Below are positions 24,653-37,961 of a DNA stretch of 64,000 nucleotides, in pieces. Both the position numbers and the translations under genes were made by a program. Within the stretch, counting starts at the first letter, position 1. Each line of letters opens with the position of its first letter. The notes beneath the pieces are model-generated. The model was not told the DNA's origin. It did not search any database and worked only from the letters and a program-made list of their open reading frames with translations. The DNA is taken from the NCBI GenBank assembly GCA_033297205.1, contig MU859124.1:103542-167541 (forward strand), given 5' to 3'. Source of the stretch: Pseudoneurospora amorphoporcata (lineage: Eukaryota; Ascomycota; Sordariomycetes; Sordariales; Sordariaceae).

Positions 24653-26089
24653 TGTGACTTGGGGTTGTTTGTTATATGGAGGGGTACGTCGATGGTTGAA
24701 TTTGGGATGAGCTGTTCGCAAGGGCTGGGAGTTGCTGGTTTTCCGTAGCGGTACTTTTCCTGAGGGAATTGGATTGAAGGATTAAATGTGCTGAGTTCCA
24801 ATAGATTCTTGGAGTACAGCGATGGTTTGCGATTTGCGAGAATGCCTTCAACTGCGACTTCGGAGCGTGGGGGAGGAGCAATGGATGCGATGGGATGGAG
24901 AAAATTGCGGCGCGTCACTAGGACGCGTTAAACAGCTAGGGACGTTTGAAGTGAAGGGAATTAGTGGGGCACGGACCAGTGTCTTTTCCCCCTCTGAACA
25001 TAACCCTGAATGGCCTCGAACTGCACCTGGAAAGTCGTTAGCTCGAGACCTCGGGTTAACTTCCATGAGCGTTCTCTCCTCCATTTTGTGCATATTGATC
25101 GAGCTTCTAACCTAATAGAATCGCTATGTTCATGTTTTTTGAAGGCCTTTTATTGTTTTCCACCAAAGACTATCCATTTCAACGCCTCCCACAGTATTGA
25201 GGACCTGTCGGATTGGTCTCTCCGAGTACCGGGCTAACACACAGACTAGCATTTGAACTGTAATAACTTTCCAACGACCATCGTGACGGTCATCTCCCGT
25301 TCTTTTTCTCTTCACATCCAGTAAACAATTGGAGCAATCGTCTCAGGACAAGCAAGGTTCACTTTCATCACTCCATTTTATGCGAATAACGTATTGTAAG
25401 ATTTCATAATCAAGTTATCTCTCATTTTCTCCAAATCTCGTATCTTCTCTCCTCCGTATCACCGCTCGCTTCTCGCTCACAGCAAACAACCACACAAACA
25501 TCTCAACCACCACCCACACCCCCGAGACAACTTGATCATACAAAATGAGCCAAAAGACCCGCAACATACACAGTCAATTGAGACTGTATGTAAAGACGTC
25601 CCTCTCTCCCAGTCAGTCGGTCAATCCCCCGAACTGTTGAGCCTGTAGGGAATGGCCGGCTGGAAAAGAAAATGAACGAAAAAAAAAAAAAAAAAAAAAA
25701 GGAGAGCGAAGCAGAAAAGGGTATATCCAACATGAAGTTTCCTCGTTTCGTTCCTAAACATAAATTCAACAGCCAGCTGAGTCTGGTCGTCAGTCATCCT
25801 TGAAAACCCACAACAAAAAAAAGGAAGAAAAACAATGGAAACATGTTTCCTGCATTTAGGCAATGAGCCAGCATCTGCAATATTGCGCCCAAGGCATGAC
25901 TAGGCCTCGGATCCAAAGAACAAAGTGTAAACTGTGTGTGTAAGGTAGCTTCCAGTATCTCGGTGTGTGTGGAAGTGGATTGAGGTAGATCGTAGATCTG
26001 TGTAAAAGGGAGAGATAGATGGCTTTCTAGCCAGAGAGGAAGATGAAGATGCTGACGGGGGAGACAGTGAAGTATAGACACCGCTCAAA
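24653..26089. other. Intergenic region, no gene seen
   Basis: This lies upstream of the Dpb4 gene and downstream of the membrane-protein gene, which are in tandem on the minus strand. It includes an A-run of about 20 near 25680 and C/T-rich sequence. No supportable gene. Confidence 0.5.
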
Positions 26090-27127
26090 TCACCCAATCG
26101 CCCGTCCAATCTCTTCCTCTCTCAAAAACTGTCTCCGTGAAAGCCGTGCATCATCACCAAGCGACAACCTCGGAGGAACCGTAACCCCCGAGTGAAGATG
26201 TGAATGGTGGTGGTTCATACTGTGGGTGCGAGCGTGATCGTGGGAATATCGCCCGGGAAACACTCTTCCTCCTCCTCCTCCTCCTGTGTCGGATGTATAA
26301 CCTCCGCCTCGGTAGTATGCCGCTCTGTTGTAGTTGTTGCTGTGGAAGGTTGAGTAACCGCCTATGCTGCTGGTGCTGCTCTTTGAACTCCTCTTTCTCC
26401 CATGCCGCGAACGCGGTGATGACGGGCCAACGGCATGGACACCTGGCGGTAGCTTGTATAGCCGAGACGGTTGGCGCTTGGGCGCTGGTATGAACGGGAC
26501 ATCGCCGGGTACCGTTTCGTCTGTGAGGCCGGCTCGGGAGTTTGGAGCCCTCGCGAGGATGGGGGTTGGCGGTAGTGGTGTGTGGTCGATGCTCGTCTTT
26601 CCGTAATAGCCGCTGTGGGTGCTGTGTGCGGCGAACCGAGGTGATCCTTCGTCGAGTGATTTCCGGGTTTCTCCAGCTGCTTGGTCTTGAGGATTGTTGT
26701 AGACGATGACGCTTGCGGGTTTCTTTACCGAGCTTGTTGACGGTTGTTTTCCATGGCTAGTGTTCAAACGATCACCAGTTGTCGGTCTGCTCTTTCTATC
26801 GACGTCGGTGTTGTCCCCGGTTGTAAATCCGGCCTCCTCACTTTTTGGGGTTTTCCATGTTGCGATTTCCTCATCGTCGACGGGCGTGACTGTTCGTGAA
26901 AAGAGCCGTATCCGCCGTTGTTTCTTCCTCCAGCATAGACATAGACAGATCACAATAGCCGCCGAAAGAAGGGCCACGACGGAAATGGCGCTGCTTAGGA
27001 TGATGATAAGACGCTTTCTTCCTGTGTCTGGACTCGTGGCATCGATGTCTTCGCCATCGAATGGGGGTCCCCTTTTCTGATGTGTAACGGCGTGGACAAA
27101 CCTCGTCACGGTCGTGATCGGGGGCAT
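26090..27127 (-). CDS. Single-pass membrane protein of unknown function
   Basis: A single exon of 345 residues, starting at the first in-frame ATG (27127). The frame stays open for 69 codons upstream but without ATG, and I treat that part as leader. A short N-terminal segment is followed by one strong hydrophobic helix, about residues 40-64 (LIIILSSAISVVALLSAAIV), then a basic stop-transfer stretch (WRKKQRRIR). The remaining 280 residues are Ser/Pro/Thr/Arg-rich, with Gly and His runs near the end and no enzyme motif. No cleavable signal peptide is obvious. The layout, a short outside segment and long disordered inside tail, is common among fungal cell-wall-sensing and adaptor-type membrane proteins, but no family is claimed. 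Confidence 0.65.
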   Translation of the reverse strand: MPPITTVTRFVHAVTHQKRGPPFDGEDIDATSPDTGRKRLIIILSSAISVVALLSAAIVICLCLCWRKKQRRIRLFSRTVTPVDDEEIATWKTPKSEEAGFTTGDNTDVDRKSRPTTGDRLNTSHGKQPSTSSVKKPASVIVYNNPQDQAAGETRKSLDEGSPRFAAHSTHSGYYGKTSIDHTPLPPTPILARAPNSRAGLTDETVPGDVPFIPAPKRQPSRLYKLPPGVHAVGPSSPRSRHGRKRSSKSSTSSIGGYSTFHSNNYNRAAYYRGGGYTSDTGGGGGGRVFPGRYSHDHARTHSMNHHHSHLHSGVTVPPRLSLGDDARLSRRQFLREEEIGRAIG

Positions 27128-30100
27128 AATAGGGACATGAAGTGAGGTAGGCAAGAAAAAAATGAAAGATGAAAGCCGAGGACGGGTTGCCGTATTTCTC
27201 ACAAAAACAAGGCGTAGAAGAGAAAGGATGCCGATCGGAAAGCCGACTTGACGGAGACTCGTGAATGCTGCTTTCCTTGCCAGCGGCCAGACCGGCCTAA
27301 TCCGAGATGATAAAGACCTTGGTAGGTACGACAAGCGTAGAAATGCCTGATAAAGATGTTGTTAGCACTCATGATCGGTATGGTTAGTTTTCTGTGCATT
27401 TTTGCCCATGAAGCGCCAAACTTTCATCTCAAAGTCGACCGGTGGCCTTGTTGAGCCCCATACGGCTCACAACCTGACAGTTAGTATTATCCAATGCTTC
27501 GCTTAAAACCAGCCGATGGGAAAGGTGAAGGAAAGCGGGCCATGGGTGAGGTATGACTGTGAGAAAATAAACTATGATTTACCTTTTCAAGAAGTCATCG
27601 AGCTGGTGTTAACCTCAGAGACAACTCTTTACCATATAACTTGAGTTGATGGAATCGGATGAAGAACTCGAAAGGAAGAGGAGTGGTGATGAAAGTGGAC
27701 GGCTTGAACTGTGGAGGGAAAACACAGGAGTCGAATAACTCGAGGAACAAACCATTGGCACAGAGGCCGTGTGGTCTGGAGTACTTGGAAGAGAAAAGGT
27801 AAGAGAGCGGATAAACGAGAGGAGATGGTTCTGTGATGTTCAAACCGCTTGGAGTACAGAGCAAGCTTGGATCCCAACCGGCCGACATACAGTGAACGCA
27901 GCAAGGAAGCAACCACGAGGTCGGAAGTAGATGGCGTACCCGACAAGGTTATAGCTATAAAAATATTGACGAAAGATCTGAAAAGGAATGACCGGCATAT
28001 GTATTCCCAGTCCGTGCTCTACGCAGTTGGCACATTAACAAAGGACGGGCACTATTCCATCCTGGGCAGGAGTGTAGGCTATCTGGGCGGGGTGTGGTGA
28101 GGTGTGCATTTTGTGATGGATACCGGGTGGTGGATGGTGGATGGTGGTGGTGTGAGCACCAGGAAGACAAGAGATCCTAGTACCTTGCATATTCTCCCAC
28201 CTTCATACCTTTCAGGGCACCCGCAGTCTCACCATTTCGTTATGGATGTGTAAGCCCAACGTCGGAGTTTCGAGGTATGTGAACCTCGACAATATCCTCG
28301 TAAAGAGCCATTCAGAGGTTGTTGGTCGAGTTCCCCATGTCTGGTTTGGGACGAGTGTACAATGGAAGCATTACATGTGCCACAGGCCTGCAAAGCCAAG
28401 CTGCAAGGATGGTCTCAGTGATGGTTGGTCAACAGAGATCTTTTGGTCGTGGGATCGGCCCCGCTTGAATGACAGGACAATGGAACCCTCCCGGGCACTT
28501 GGCCGAGACAGGGGCGGTACGCCGGTAGGTACACCTACGTTTGTACGTAGTAGTGTACAATTTAGAAACAAAACAAAAAGTCACACCCACGCAGAGGTTG
28601 TTGAGTTTGGGGGGTAGTTGGAGGGGATCAGTGTGTAAACGGCTTGATGAGAGAGGCATTGATACCTAGACGAGTCGGTAATAGGCAGCGTAATGGTTTC
28701 GGTGACAGACTCTCCGTAATGCGGCCTGCAAGGAGCTGTGAAAATGGCAACAATGATAAGCAAGATGCAATCGTGGGGGCACAGCAGACAACAGCCGGCT
28801 TCATGCGACCACGGCGAGACGGCGCAGGTCACTGCATCGCACCGTCGCAGTTGAGGTTGTGAAAACTGAAAAGCTGCCACCGTCCGATTCATGGATGGGG
28901 GGTCATCGAGCATGGCGATGGGGACTCGACGGACGTTTCAAGAAACAATAAAACGAAATGGACTTATCGAGTTCCCAGGCGTTGAAACGTCAAGTTCCCT
29001 TGTTGATGACATTGCCGAACCCAATGCGAACAAAGAAATTGGCATTTTGTTTTCAATGCTGCCATGTTTGCTCACCGCCTCGGAGACCTGGACCGACCGA
29101 CCGACTTCACAAATCAACGCCCACAGGTCGCAATTATCGTTCATGAATGGTCAAAAGAGAGGTTTCAATCGGTGGATGACAAGAGGCAATTCCTGAAACA
29201 TCAAAATCCAAGGGCCCGCTCTCTGTCGTGGATGTTGCCCATTGGCTGCCGGTCAGCCCAAGCCCCAAGGTGGGGAGAGAAAAAAGCCCGGTCTTGTCCC
29301 GGCCAGGCTTCCGCTTCGTTGCTTGAAGCTCTGAAGTGGAAAGTGCAAGTGAGTGCAGGCCGATTACTACTTACCTCAGGCCATAAGGGCAAGTTCGGCT
29401 GCAAGGAACAGAATTTTTGATATCAGAGACCGGTCGGAAGTGAAATGGATCCAATAACGGTCTCTGGCTCATTCATTCACGGAACTTCGCTTTCGTCTAG
29501 GGCCACTGCTTGGATTACTGCCTGGGTATCGATATCCGGGTACAGCATCATCTTTTTGAAGTCATCATCGGTTGAATCGGAAGAGCAAAGGGAAAAAACT
29601 CATCACGAAATCTCCGAGAAGAGATGGAGATTTTACCCCATCTGGTATCGGCAACGTTAACAGCCCTTAACAAATCGTCTGGGGTATGTGGAGTAAGACT
29701 GAGAAAGCTAGTCCTAACCTGGTAAGATTCTGAATTGTGCAGGAGCGCGGGCCAGGCACTGTTTCCAACTTACCCCACCGATCCACACCCGTTCCTGACT
29801 ACTTTTAAAGGCTTGGGCCATACCGTTACTGCCAAAAACATCGTCCCATTTTCTCTTCTCCATCAACTTGATAACAGGTTTTCTGGAAATTGGCATTCCG
29901 ATCCTGTGAGGTTGTTCCCAGTAGGCTTCGGAGTGTTGTTCTCCATATGATGCGAATAGCGGGCAAGATAGGTACAGCTTCCATACCACTGACCGGCCTG
30001 AACCCTGATGATGTAAGGGAGAGCAGCATCTATCGACAAAACGAACGGGTGCAGACAGAAAAGAAGCAATGGATGGGATTCGATCCTGTTCCTGCATTAG

Positions 30101-33100
30101 CAGTCGTCACCCGCAGGAAAGCGCCAAATATTGGCCCTTTTCCGTTAGTTGAACCTGAATTGTCTTAACGACGCCTTTCCTTTGTCCCTCCGCGCTTATG
30201 GATCCCATCTTGGCAATGACCGTTGGTTCCCGTCGTTGTGCAAACGTTGCCCTCGATACAGCCCGGGTTTTACTGTGCTGGTGTACCTTGGACCGGATGT
30301 TGTTTGATCCGCTGTATACCTAGCCTACCCCAACCTTTGGTTCCCGTGCTAAGAAGGAAGGTTGGTGATGCTCTCTGAACCCAGCTGCATGCCAACATCT
30401 CGAAATCCACGTTTTACAGTATCTGCCCCTCCGTCTATCCCGTGGTCGCCCCGCCGTCTTCGTTATCACTGGGGTATGTATGTTATATCGAGCCAGATTC
30501 ACACGAGAGAAACGGATGTCTGCACTCGTCCCACCCGTTCACAACAACAAAAAGAGTGTTACCGAAAAAATCACACAACCTCACTTCCTTCACGAGCACC
30601 GCTTTTGGTGGCTGCATCCCGCCGGGACACTGCTTTCCCGCCCAAGCGCCCATGCGGTTCATGTTTGTTCCCGTCGATATATATTCTCAGCATTTCCATT
30701 TCTGCACATCACACGAACTCAAGTTTGGAGAACATGCTCACAGCGGGTTGAACGTATCTTTTTCTGACCGGCTGCTGCTGCTGTCAAAAGTTACCTCCTC
30801 ACATCCAAAAGTTACACAACATTTGGAAGAGGATCCAAAGGATTTGTGGTGGGCGCATAACGGTGCAAGTTTGCACACACCTGCTCGAGCTTGGCGCATG
30901 GTTGTTGTCAATTCCCTGGGACAAAATTGAGCCTACTACGCCGGTCAAGTTGACCTTTGCGCGCGGTACTGTGTGTGTGACAGATGCTGTGCAGGCCAAA
31001 ATGCAGTGTAAGATGCTGTCATTCACAGTCTCGCCAACCACAAGATGAGTTGGACTAGGTAAAAGAAACCGGAATGTGGATGGCGGTGGCTCCGGTCGAC
31101 CGGTGTCTTCTATCCCGCAAGAGAAGCACGGAAGGCTGAAAGATGAATGATTATTTACCCCTGGCGGTTTGCATATGGCTGTTTTCTTGATGCCCAAAGT
31201 TGTCCTAACTAAGAAGGATCTTTTTTTCAGCTTATCCAAGCTATCGTCGTTTTCGGCGAGGCTTTGTAACTCATCATGTCTCGAAACAGCACATCATGCT
31301 TTCGACCGTTTGTGATTTATCAGGTTTCCCCAACGGTTACATAGTATCGAGGTCCGATATGGGTAGTAGTTGAGCATTTACCCCTGAGCTTATACATCCA
31401 GCTACTAGACCGATTATCAGGCGTAGCATTCATTCCCCACCCCCTTCGACCGATCATGGGGCTCCGGGCCGAGCCATAGCCCATAGGCCAATTCAACCAT
31501 TCTGCTTGTATTTTTACCAATCAAACATATATCTGGAACGAGAAACCCTCCGAGGAAACGACCGCGGCCAGGATTCCTTGCGCCTTGCGGCTGTTCCTGC
31601 AGTGACGTGGTCATGATCGAGAGGCCTGGAGAAGCGAGCTCAGGAACCAACCAGACGTCTTAGGTGCCATCTGACATCGTCGACTCGTCGTCTCACCTCT
31701 CTTCCTGGCCTGGGCCTGGGGTTTGCGACGGCAAGCCTGTCAGGGCTGAGCAAAGTGGTCCTTTTGGTCCAGGCTTCAGGCTCCATCGTCAACCAGTTAT
31801 CGCTCCTAAACACCATGTGGTGAAGGTGGGTTCAAGTTTCAAGTGGTCAAGTGGTAGTCAATTTCGGCCTCGTTTTATGACGGCGGCCAATGAATATGTA
31901 ACGGTCCTGGTCTGGAGGGCTCGGGATGGTTGTTGAAAGGAGCACTTCTGGGCAGTGATTCGTCTGTGGGGGTGATCCGCTTCACACCCTCTCATAGCGC
32001 CGTCGATACAACTATTCTTCCGTTAAAACAACAAACAAAGGGTTTTGGTATCAAGAACCAGTTCGGGGCTTATTTCCGCTGTCGAGTCGGGTTCAGTTGT
32101 GAGGGCCGATATTTTAAGACCTTTTGGATAGAGTGAGAGGTTGGCACTCGCATATCACATTCCGGTCCATGTAGCTTGAACAACAAGCAAATGTCAGTGA
32201 GCATCCAGTTCTTTGAGCTGCACTCTCGGAGAGGTAAGGAGGCGAGCGGTATAATAAAAATGCATTGATGCGTGCAGGAGTATTTCGAAGGTGTAACGTC
32301 TTGGACAGTGATGCGGTCGGTTTGCTCTTACAACAACTCGGGAGGTGCGTAGAGCGTTAGGTTGGATATCTCTATCAGAGACATTCCCAGGTTGTGTGAA
32401 TATTGGGAGCAACTTTCACAGGCATTGAACCCACCCACAAAAAAAAAAAAGTTGATCAGATTATTCACATAACCTGACTCCACCAAAATAATCATCGGAT
32501 ATTGTGTCGTTTCAACGCGAGTCCTTTCAACCTGAATGTAGACAAAAGGAGTCGGAAGTTCACGAAGTTGATGTCCGCATTGTAAGTTCCATCCTCACGA
32601 GTCAAGACACCCGGACTGGACTTGCATGATGCCGCAGTTCAGCGGACCGCCCCCCGGACTACAGTGGGTTTGTGGAGCTTAGCGGGATCCTCCAGTGCTC
32701 CACCCCCAGATTCACGACCGACGGGAGTTTCGTCAACGGAATCTGTCACTTGCCACTTCTTCATTGGTGGAATTATTGGTTGAATTGTTGAATTGATTGC
32801 AAAGAGTAAGAAGGTACGTTGCGAATGTCCCAAGCTAACGGACTTTACCAGTACTGATGTGTAATTAATGCCCTGTAAAGCTTTAGGTTGTTGACTCGTA
32901 GACAAACGATAAGATAGCAATCGGCGCCAACACCCTTGCTATCGGCTTATCACTCAAACAGCTCTCCTACACTAGAAAAAAAATGGGTAGAGGTACCTAG
33001 GTATTGGCCAATGAGACGGCCCCAGCCCCGCACGATCACGTCAAGCTCAACATGTTTAAAGCCGTCACAAAGCGCTATTAGAATCACAGAAGCTGGGCTG

Positions 33101-33483
33101 GATTGGCCGAGAAAGATGGAAGGAAAGAGCAGCCGCTTGTGAGGGGAAGATGATGAGGGGTGGTTTCCAAAGGCCAATGACGGGAACGGTCCAACTGTTC
33201 CTTCCTCTAACTTCAACCCCAACCTCCATCGTCAAATTTTCAATTCTTTTGCCCTCCTACGAGTACTCGTCCGAGATCAACTGCCTTCTCTACGCAGGTC
33301 CAACTCGAAAGTCCATCCACAGACAAAGCACTTCCTGTACATTTGCTACGGTAGTGACCTGAACAACCGCAGTTCCGATCCTTCAGTTTGCAACTGTCTC
33401 TCTCCTACGCCTGAGATCTCCCGAGGCAAGCAAATCTACAGAGGAGACCACTTAGATCGAAGAGCCAGGTCAAAACCAACAAA
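27128..33483. other. 6.3-kb stretch with no recognisable gene
   Basis: Balanced composition, not RIP-like, with many short open frames (up to 162 codons) on both strands. None has a recognisable domain or a convincing exon series. The leftmost part is the leader of the membrane-protein gene and the rightmost 200 bases the leader of the P5CDH gene. It could hold long non-coding transcripts or large regulatory regions; nothing specific is visible. Confidence 0.45.
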
Positions 33484-35402
33484 ATGTCGGCACAGAGATT
33501 CCAGAGGCTGTCTACTATCACCTCGAGCGGCCTGAGGTCCGCCCGTATATCCTCATCGACCCTCACCTCGGTTTTGTTAAGGCCACACTTACATCGCCAG
33601 AAGCCCAGAACAGACATAACCAACACCGTCAGGGTGAACTCTACTCTCGCAACCTTCAAAGTTCCTACAGTGGCCAATGAGCCAAACGTGAGTCTGTCCA
33701 AGCCCTGTATATTCGCCATGTCTGACAAAATGGGCAGCAACACTATGCCAAAGGCTCTGAATCCAGACAAAAGCTCACGGAAGCCTACACGGCGCTTTCT
33801 GAGAGTCTCCCTGTTGACATCCCCATTGTGATTCGCGGGAGGACGGTAAGATTTGCCTAGCGGACACTTTATCCGAAGCTGTTTTCTAACCAACACCCAC
33901 AACCATAGCTTAGCAAAGCAGACACCAAGAACCAGGTGAACCCGGCCGATCACAAGCAAAAGATAGCCACCTATGCCGTGGCAACCCCCGAAATGGTTAA
34001 CTTGGCTATTAACGCCGCCCTGAACGCAAAGCCAGCATGGGAAAACTTGCCGTTCGTTGACCGAGCGGCAGTCTTCCTCAAGGCCGCCGATCTGATCAGC
34101 ACCAAGTATCGCTACGAGTTGATGGCCGCAACAATGTTGGGCCAAGGCAAGAACGCTTGGCAAGCCGAGATTGATGCTGCTGCCGAGCTGTGCGACTTCC
34201 TCCGCTTTAATGTCCAATATGCGGAGCAACTATACGCTCAGCAACCGGTACACAACTCCCCCGGTGTCTGGAACCGCGTCGAGTATAGGCCACTAGAAGG
34301 TTTTGTCTATGCTGTCACCCCTTTCAACTTCACTGCCATTGCGGGAAACCTTCCTGGCGTACCAGCACTACTGGGCAATGTTGTGGTCTGGAAGCCGAGC
34401 GATCACGCGATTCTCAGCAACTATATCCTGTACAAGGCCCTTCTTGAAGCAGGACTCCCACCCGATGTCATTCAGTTCGTTCCAGGCGATCCTGAGTTGG
34501 TGACAAAGGAAGTGCTCGCGCACAAGGAGTTTGCCGCTCTTCACTACACAGGCAGCACTGCCGTATTCCGCAACCTCTATGGCCAGATTGGCGCTGGAGT
34601 TGCTGAGGGTCGGTATCGGTCATATCCTCGCATTGTTGGCGAAACCGGTGGTAAGAACTTCCACCTGGTTCACAAGTCTGCCGATCTACGAAACGCTGTT
34701 GTCCAGACGGTCCGCGGTGCATTCGAATATCAGGGCCAGAAGTGCAGCGCCACTTCCCGACTGTACGTAGCCAAGTCGATTTGGCCAGATTTCCAGGAGC
34801 TTCTCGTCCAAGAAACGGAGAAGCTGAATGCTGGCCCACCCCATGACCATGGCAACTTCATCGGCCCTGTCATTCACGCCGCCTCCTTCAAAAAGCTGAG
34901 CACAGCTATTGAAGAGGGCAAGAAAGACCCAGACCTCCAGCTGATTGCGGGAGGAGAATACGACAGCTCGGTCGGTTACTACATCAAGCCGACCATCTTT
35001 GTGTCCAAGACACCAGACCATAAGCTCTTCTCGACGGAGCTGTTCGGGCCCGTCTTGACGGTCTACGTTTATGATGACTACATAGATACCACTGCCTCTA
35101 TCTATGATATCATCGACGGAGCTACGGAATATGGGCTGACAGGCTCAGTATTCGCGACGGACCGGGCCGTCATCCGCCTCGCAGAGGAGAAACTCCGCAA
35201 CGCAGCAGGCAACTTCTACATCAACTGCAAGAGTACGGGTGCGGTTGTAGGCCAGCAGCCATTTGGGGGCAGCCGGGCGAGCGGAACTAATGACAAAGCC
35301 GGCAGCATCAACATTCTCAGCCGGTTCGTTAGCATGAGAAGCATCAAGGAGGAGTTCAACTCCACGACCACGGTGACATATCCCAGCAATGAGGTCGAAT
35401 AG
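33484..35402 (+). CDS. PUT2: Delta-1-pyrroline-5-carboxylate dehydrogenase, mitochondrial
   Basis: Three exons (33484-33687, 33738-33845, 33909-35402) with introns of 50 and 63 bp give 601 residues. Reading across the first junction yields NEPN|QHYAKGS, the expected start of the mature enzyme. The N-terminus is Arg/Ser-rich without acidic residues (MSAQRFQRLSTITSSGLRS), a typical mitochondrial presequence. Aldehyde dehydrogenase motifs are intact: FNFTAIAGNLPG, GETGGKN with the general-base Glu about 349, GQKCSATSRLY with the catalytic Cys about 383, and ELFGPV. It oxidises P5C/glutamate semialdehyde to glutamate with NAD+, the second step of proline catabolism. A large open frame on the opposite strand (33405-34229) is only a shadow. 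No neighbour belongs to proline metabolism. Confidence 0.95.
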
Positions 35403-36661
35403 GACATTCCTCATATATTGGCAAACCGCCGTATACTCCGACAATAGCTGAGTGATATTTGAGGACTCGATCAGGATGAGTTTGGTGCATCAGCCGGAAT
35501 TAGCGAAATTGTTCATTCGGGTGCGTTTGACGGAGGAGGTGTTCATGAGCAGCGTTGAGACAGGTGCCTTGTTATTGGATTAGGTGTCTAGCGAATCAAA
35601 TCACAACCCGATCTCGAAGTTGCATTGTGTTACTGGCTTCCCGGCTTTAGCCCACCCGCCCCTAAAAGTCCGAGAGAGTTGCGGATGGCCCGTCGTTCTG
35701 CCCCGTGTTGAAGATGGTCTCGACTGTCAGAGGCCACGTGCGGGCTGCCTTAAAAGAGCTTGGGTGGCGCCGGGGGCTGTGAGAAGGACTGGGAACCTTG
35801 ACGATCACTGATGATGTACACAAGACATCATTTGGCCAAAGGTGGCTGTGGGAGTAGAGCATGATTACGAAGACTTGGCAGGTATCCATACTTCGGCGTC
35901 AGACAAAGGTCCAGAGCCAGAGGCACGACCTTGAACGACATTGGTCTTCTTTTAATACCTTGTCAAGACACCAAGAAAATTTCTGTCCAATCAGCATCGA
36001 GGAATCCACCTCGTGCCGACTGGAAAGGAGCTGGGCACGCGACTGCTTTGGGACTTGGGAGTGCACTTCGGAGATGGAAACACTAGTGTTCCATGCTCTC
36101 TACACTAGATGCAACTGCACGTTACGATTGTCGGCTTCCTACGTTCGTCTCCCCAATCATTTGGTCTAGATCACACATCTGAACCAGCAAGCGCCATGTC
36201 CATATATTGCCCTTTGATGGCATATCTAGCTTCCGAATCCCATGCTGGGACATCTGTATTTCTCGACAACACCTGACCGAACTCACCGCAAAACCGTGGA
36301 ACTCGAATCTGCCTCTCCTTCAGCTACCGGTGTAAGGTGATACCCGAAGATCGTCTTATCATCCTCTCTTGGCCAGACGCAGCCAGAAGCACAGTGAAGC
36401 CGCTAACTGGAGGATTGCCGCCATCCTCCAGCCCGAATCTCGCACAGCACCTGCAACGTCAGTTGTGCCTGACAGTTACCTATTTCGTCTGAGCACCAGG
36501 CTGTTCTAAGCTTCCCCAGTTCGACTTGGACGTGGCTCTGAAGCTCAGGGTTCTGTGCACCTAGCGCTTCATACATACCCACTCTTTCACTACCAATATC
36601 GCCTCTGCCTGCTCGCTGGGTTGCCTTTAGGTCATTGCGATAGCACCAGAAGCCCCTCACG
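35403..36661. other. Intergenic region, probable leader of bHLH gene
   Basis: No supportable gene. The last several hundred bases are pyrimidine-rich and probably the 5' leader of the bHLH gene. Confidence 0.45.
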
Positions 36662-37961
36662 ATGCCTCGGAGATCGTTGCCTACGCCAGTATCATCAGCA
36701 GATATGAAAGCTCAGGAATATCCATCCCTAGCCTCGCTTCAGATGTTGTTCGAACTACCACCACCTGCTATCATACCATCCAACGCTTCAGGGACACCCC
36801 CACAGACCCCAGAGAAACTATATCCAATGCAACCAAGCGAGACGGTCAAGTCACGGAGACGTGCAGCAACCGTAACCGGCCCATCAAAGAATGATTTTGC
36901 ACTTCCTCCTCCTCCTACTAGGTCACGCAAAATCATCCAGATGAAGCCGCGTGAAGTTGCTGCTGCCCCACCACTTGCACCAAATTCCAAAGGTTCAACC
37001 GCTGGCACGGACCCGGAGTCTACCGCGACACATGCAGCGTCGACTACACCAACGGCAACAACAGGCGGCGCTAAGAAGAAACAAACCGCGGCAGGAAGAA
37101 AGATTGCAAGGAAAACAGCACATAGCTTGATTGAAAGGAGAAGGAGATCCAAGATGAACGAAGAGTTCGCTCTTCTCAAAAGCTTGATACCGGCATGTAC
37201 CGGTGAGATGCACAAGCTGGCTATACTCCAGGTCAGTATCATATTTCTAGGAACAGATATTAGGAATGGAAGCTCATGAAGTACCATAGGCCTCGATAGA
37301 GTATATCAAATATCTGGAAGACTGTGTCGCTAAGCTCCAGGCCCGGCATCAATCGGATGCATCAGAGCGAGAAAGTGCGACCAAGAGTCTTCCAACCCCT
37401 TCTGGCCACGAAACTTTCCATCCTGAGGTCGCCTTTGCCTTTTCAGCAAGGGAACAAGTACGCCCCGATGACGACGTAGAGATGTCGGACTCGTCGGGGG
37501 GTCCATCACCGGCCTCTTCGCCTCCACTTGGCGCGACCAACTCTTTCCACCAGCCATCCGTATCTCCGGCAATACCACCCCAGCAGTCAAGGGACCGCCA
37601 TGGGTCGATCTCCTTAGGTGTGGCATCGGTAGATCAACAAAGACACTATAGCTTCAGTGGCTCATCTGTCACGGCCTCGCCCGCTGGCTTTGGCGCGGGG
37701 GGGCAATTGTACGGCAGCAACGGCAACACGCACGACCCACGTACCGCTCCATTCCCGGCTTTGACTAGCCCTTACCTGGCATCGCGAAACGACCTTGACC
37801 ATGAGGCGACAGCTGCTCTTCTCATGTTGAACCAACAGACACAAACGGATAGGCGGGCGTCAACGACGAACACCGACGTCCCCACTGGAGCCGCCACCGC
37901 AGCCGCCAGGACCGTGCGTACGGGGCGGGGAATGAGTGTCAGAGACTTGTTAAGCGCATGA
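36662..37961 (+). CDS. bHLH transcription factor
   Basis: Two exons, 36662-37231 and 37290-37961, around a 58-bp intron that splits the bHLH domain; 413 residues. The domain spans about residues 149-206: basic region KTAHSLIERRRRSKMNEEF, loop after LLKSLIPAC, then helix 2 HKLAILQ|ASIEYIKYLEDCV, restored across the splice. His154, Glu158 and Arg162 form the H-E-R spacing of E-box (CACGTG-class) binders. The N-terminal part is Pro-rich with TP motifs; the C-terminal half is Ser/Gly-rich and ends in RGMSVRDLLSA. It is nuclear. It is not Pho4/NUC-1-like in its basic region, and I do not assign an ortholog. It stands alone, so the context gives no target pathway. Confidence 0.9.

Noticed and set aside
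33405..34229. 274-codon open frame on the minus strand
   Set aside because: It lies antisense to P5C dehydrogenase, whose protein and introns are clear; a codon-bias shadow.
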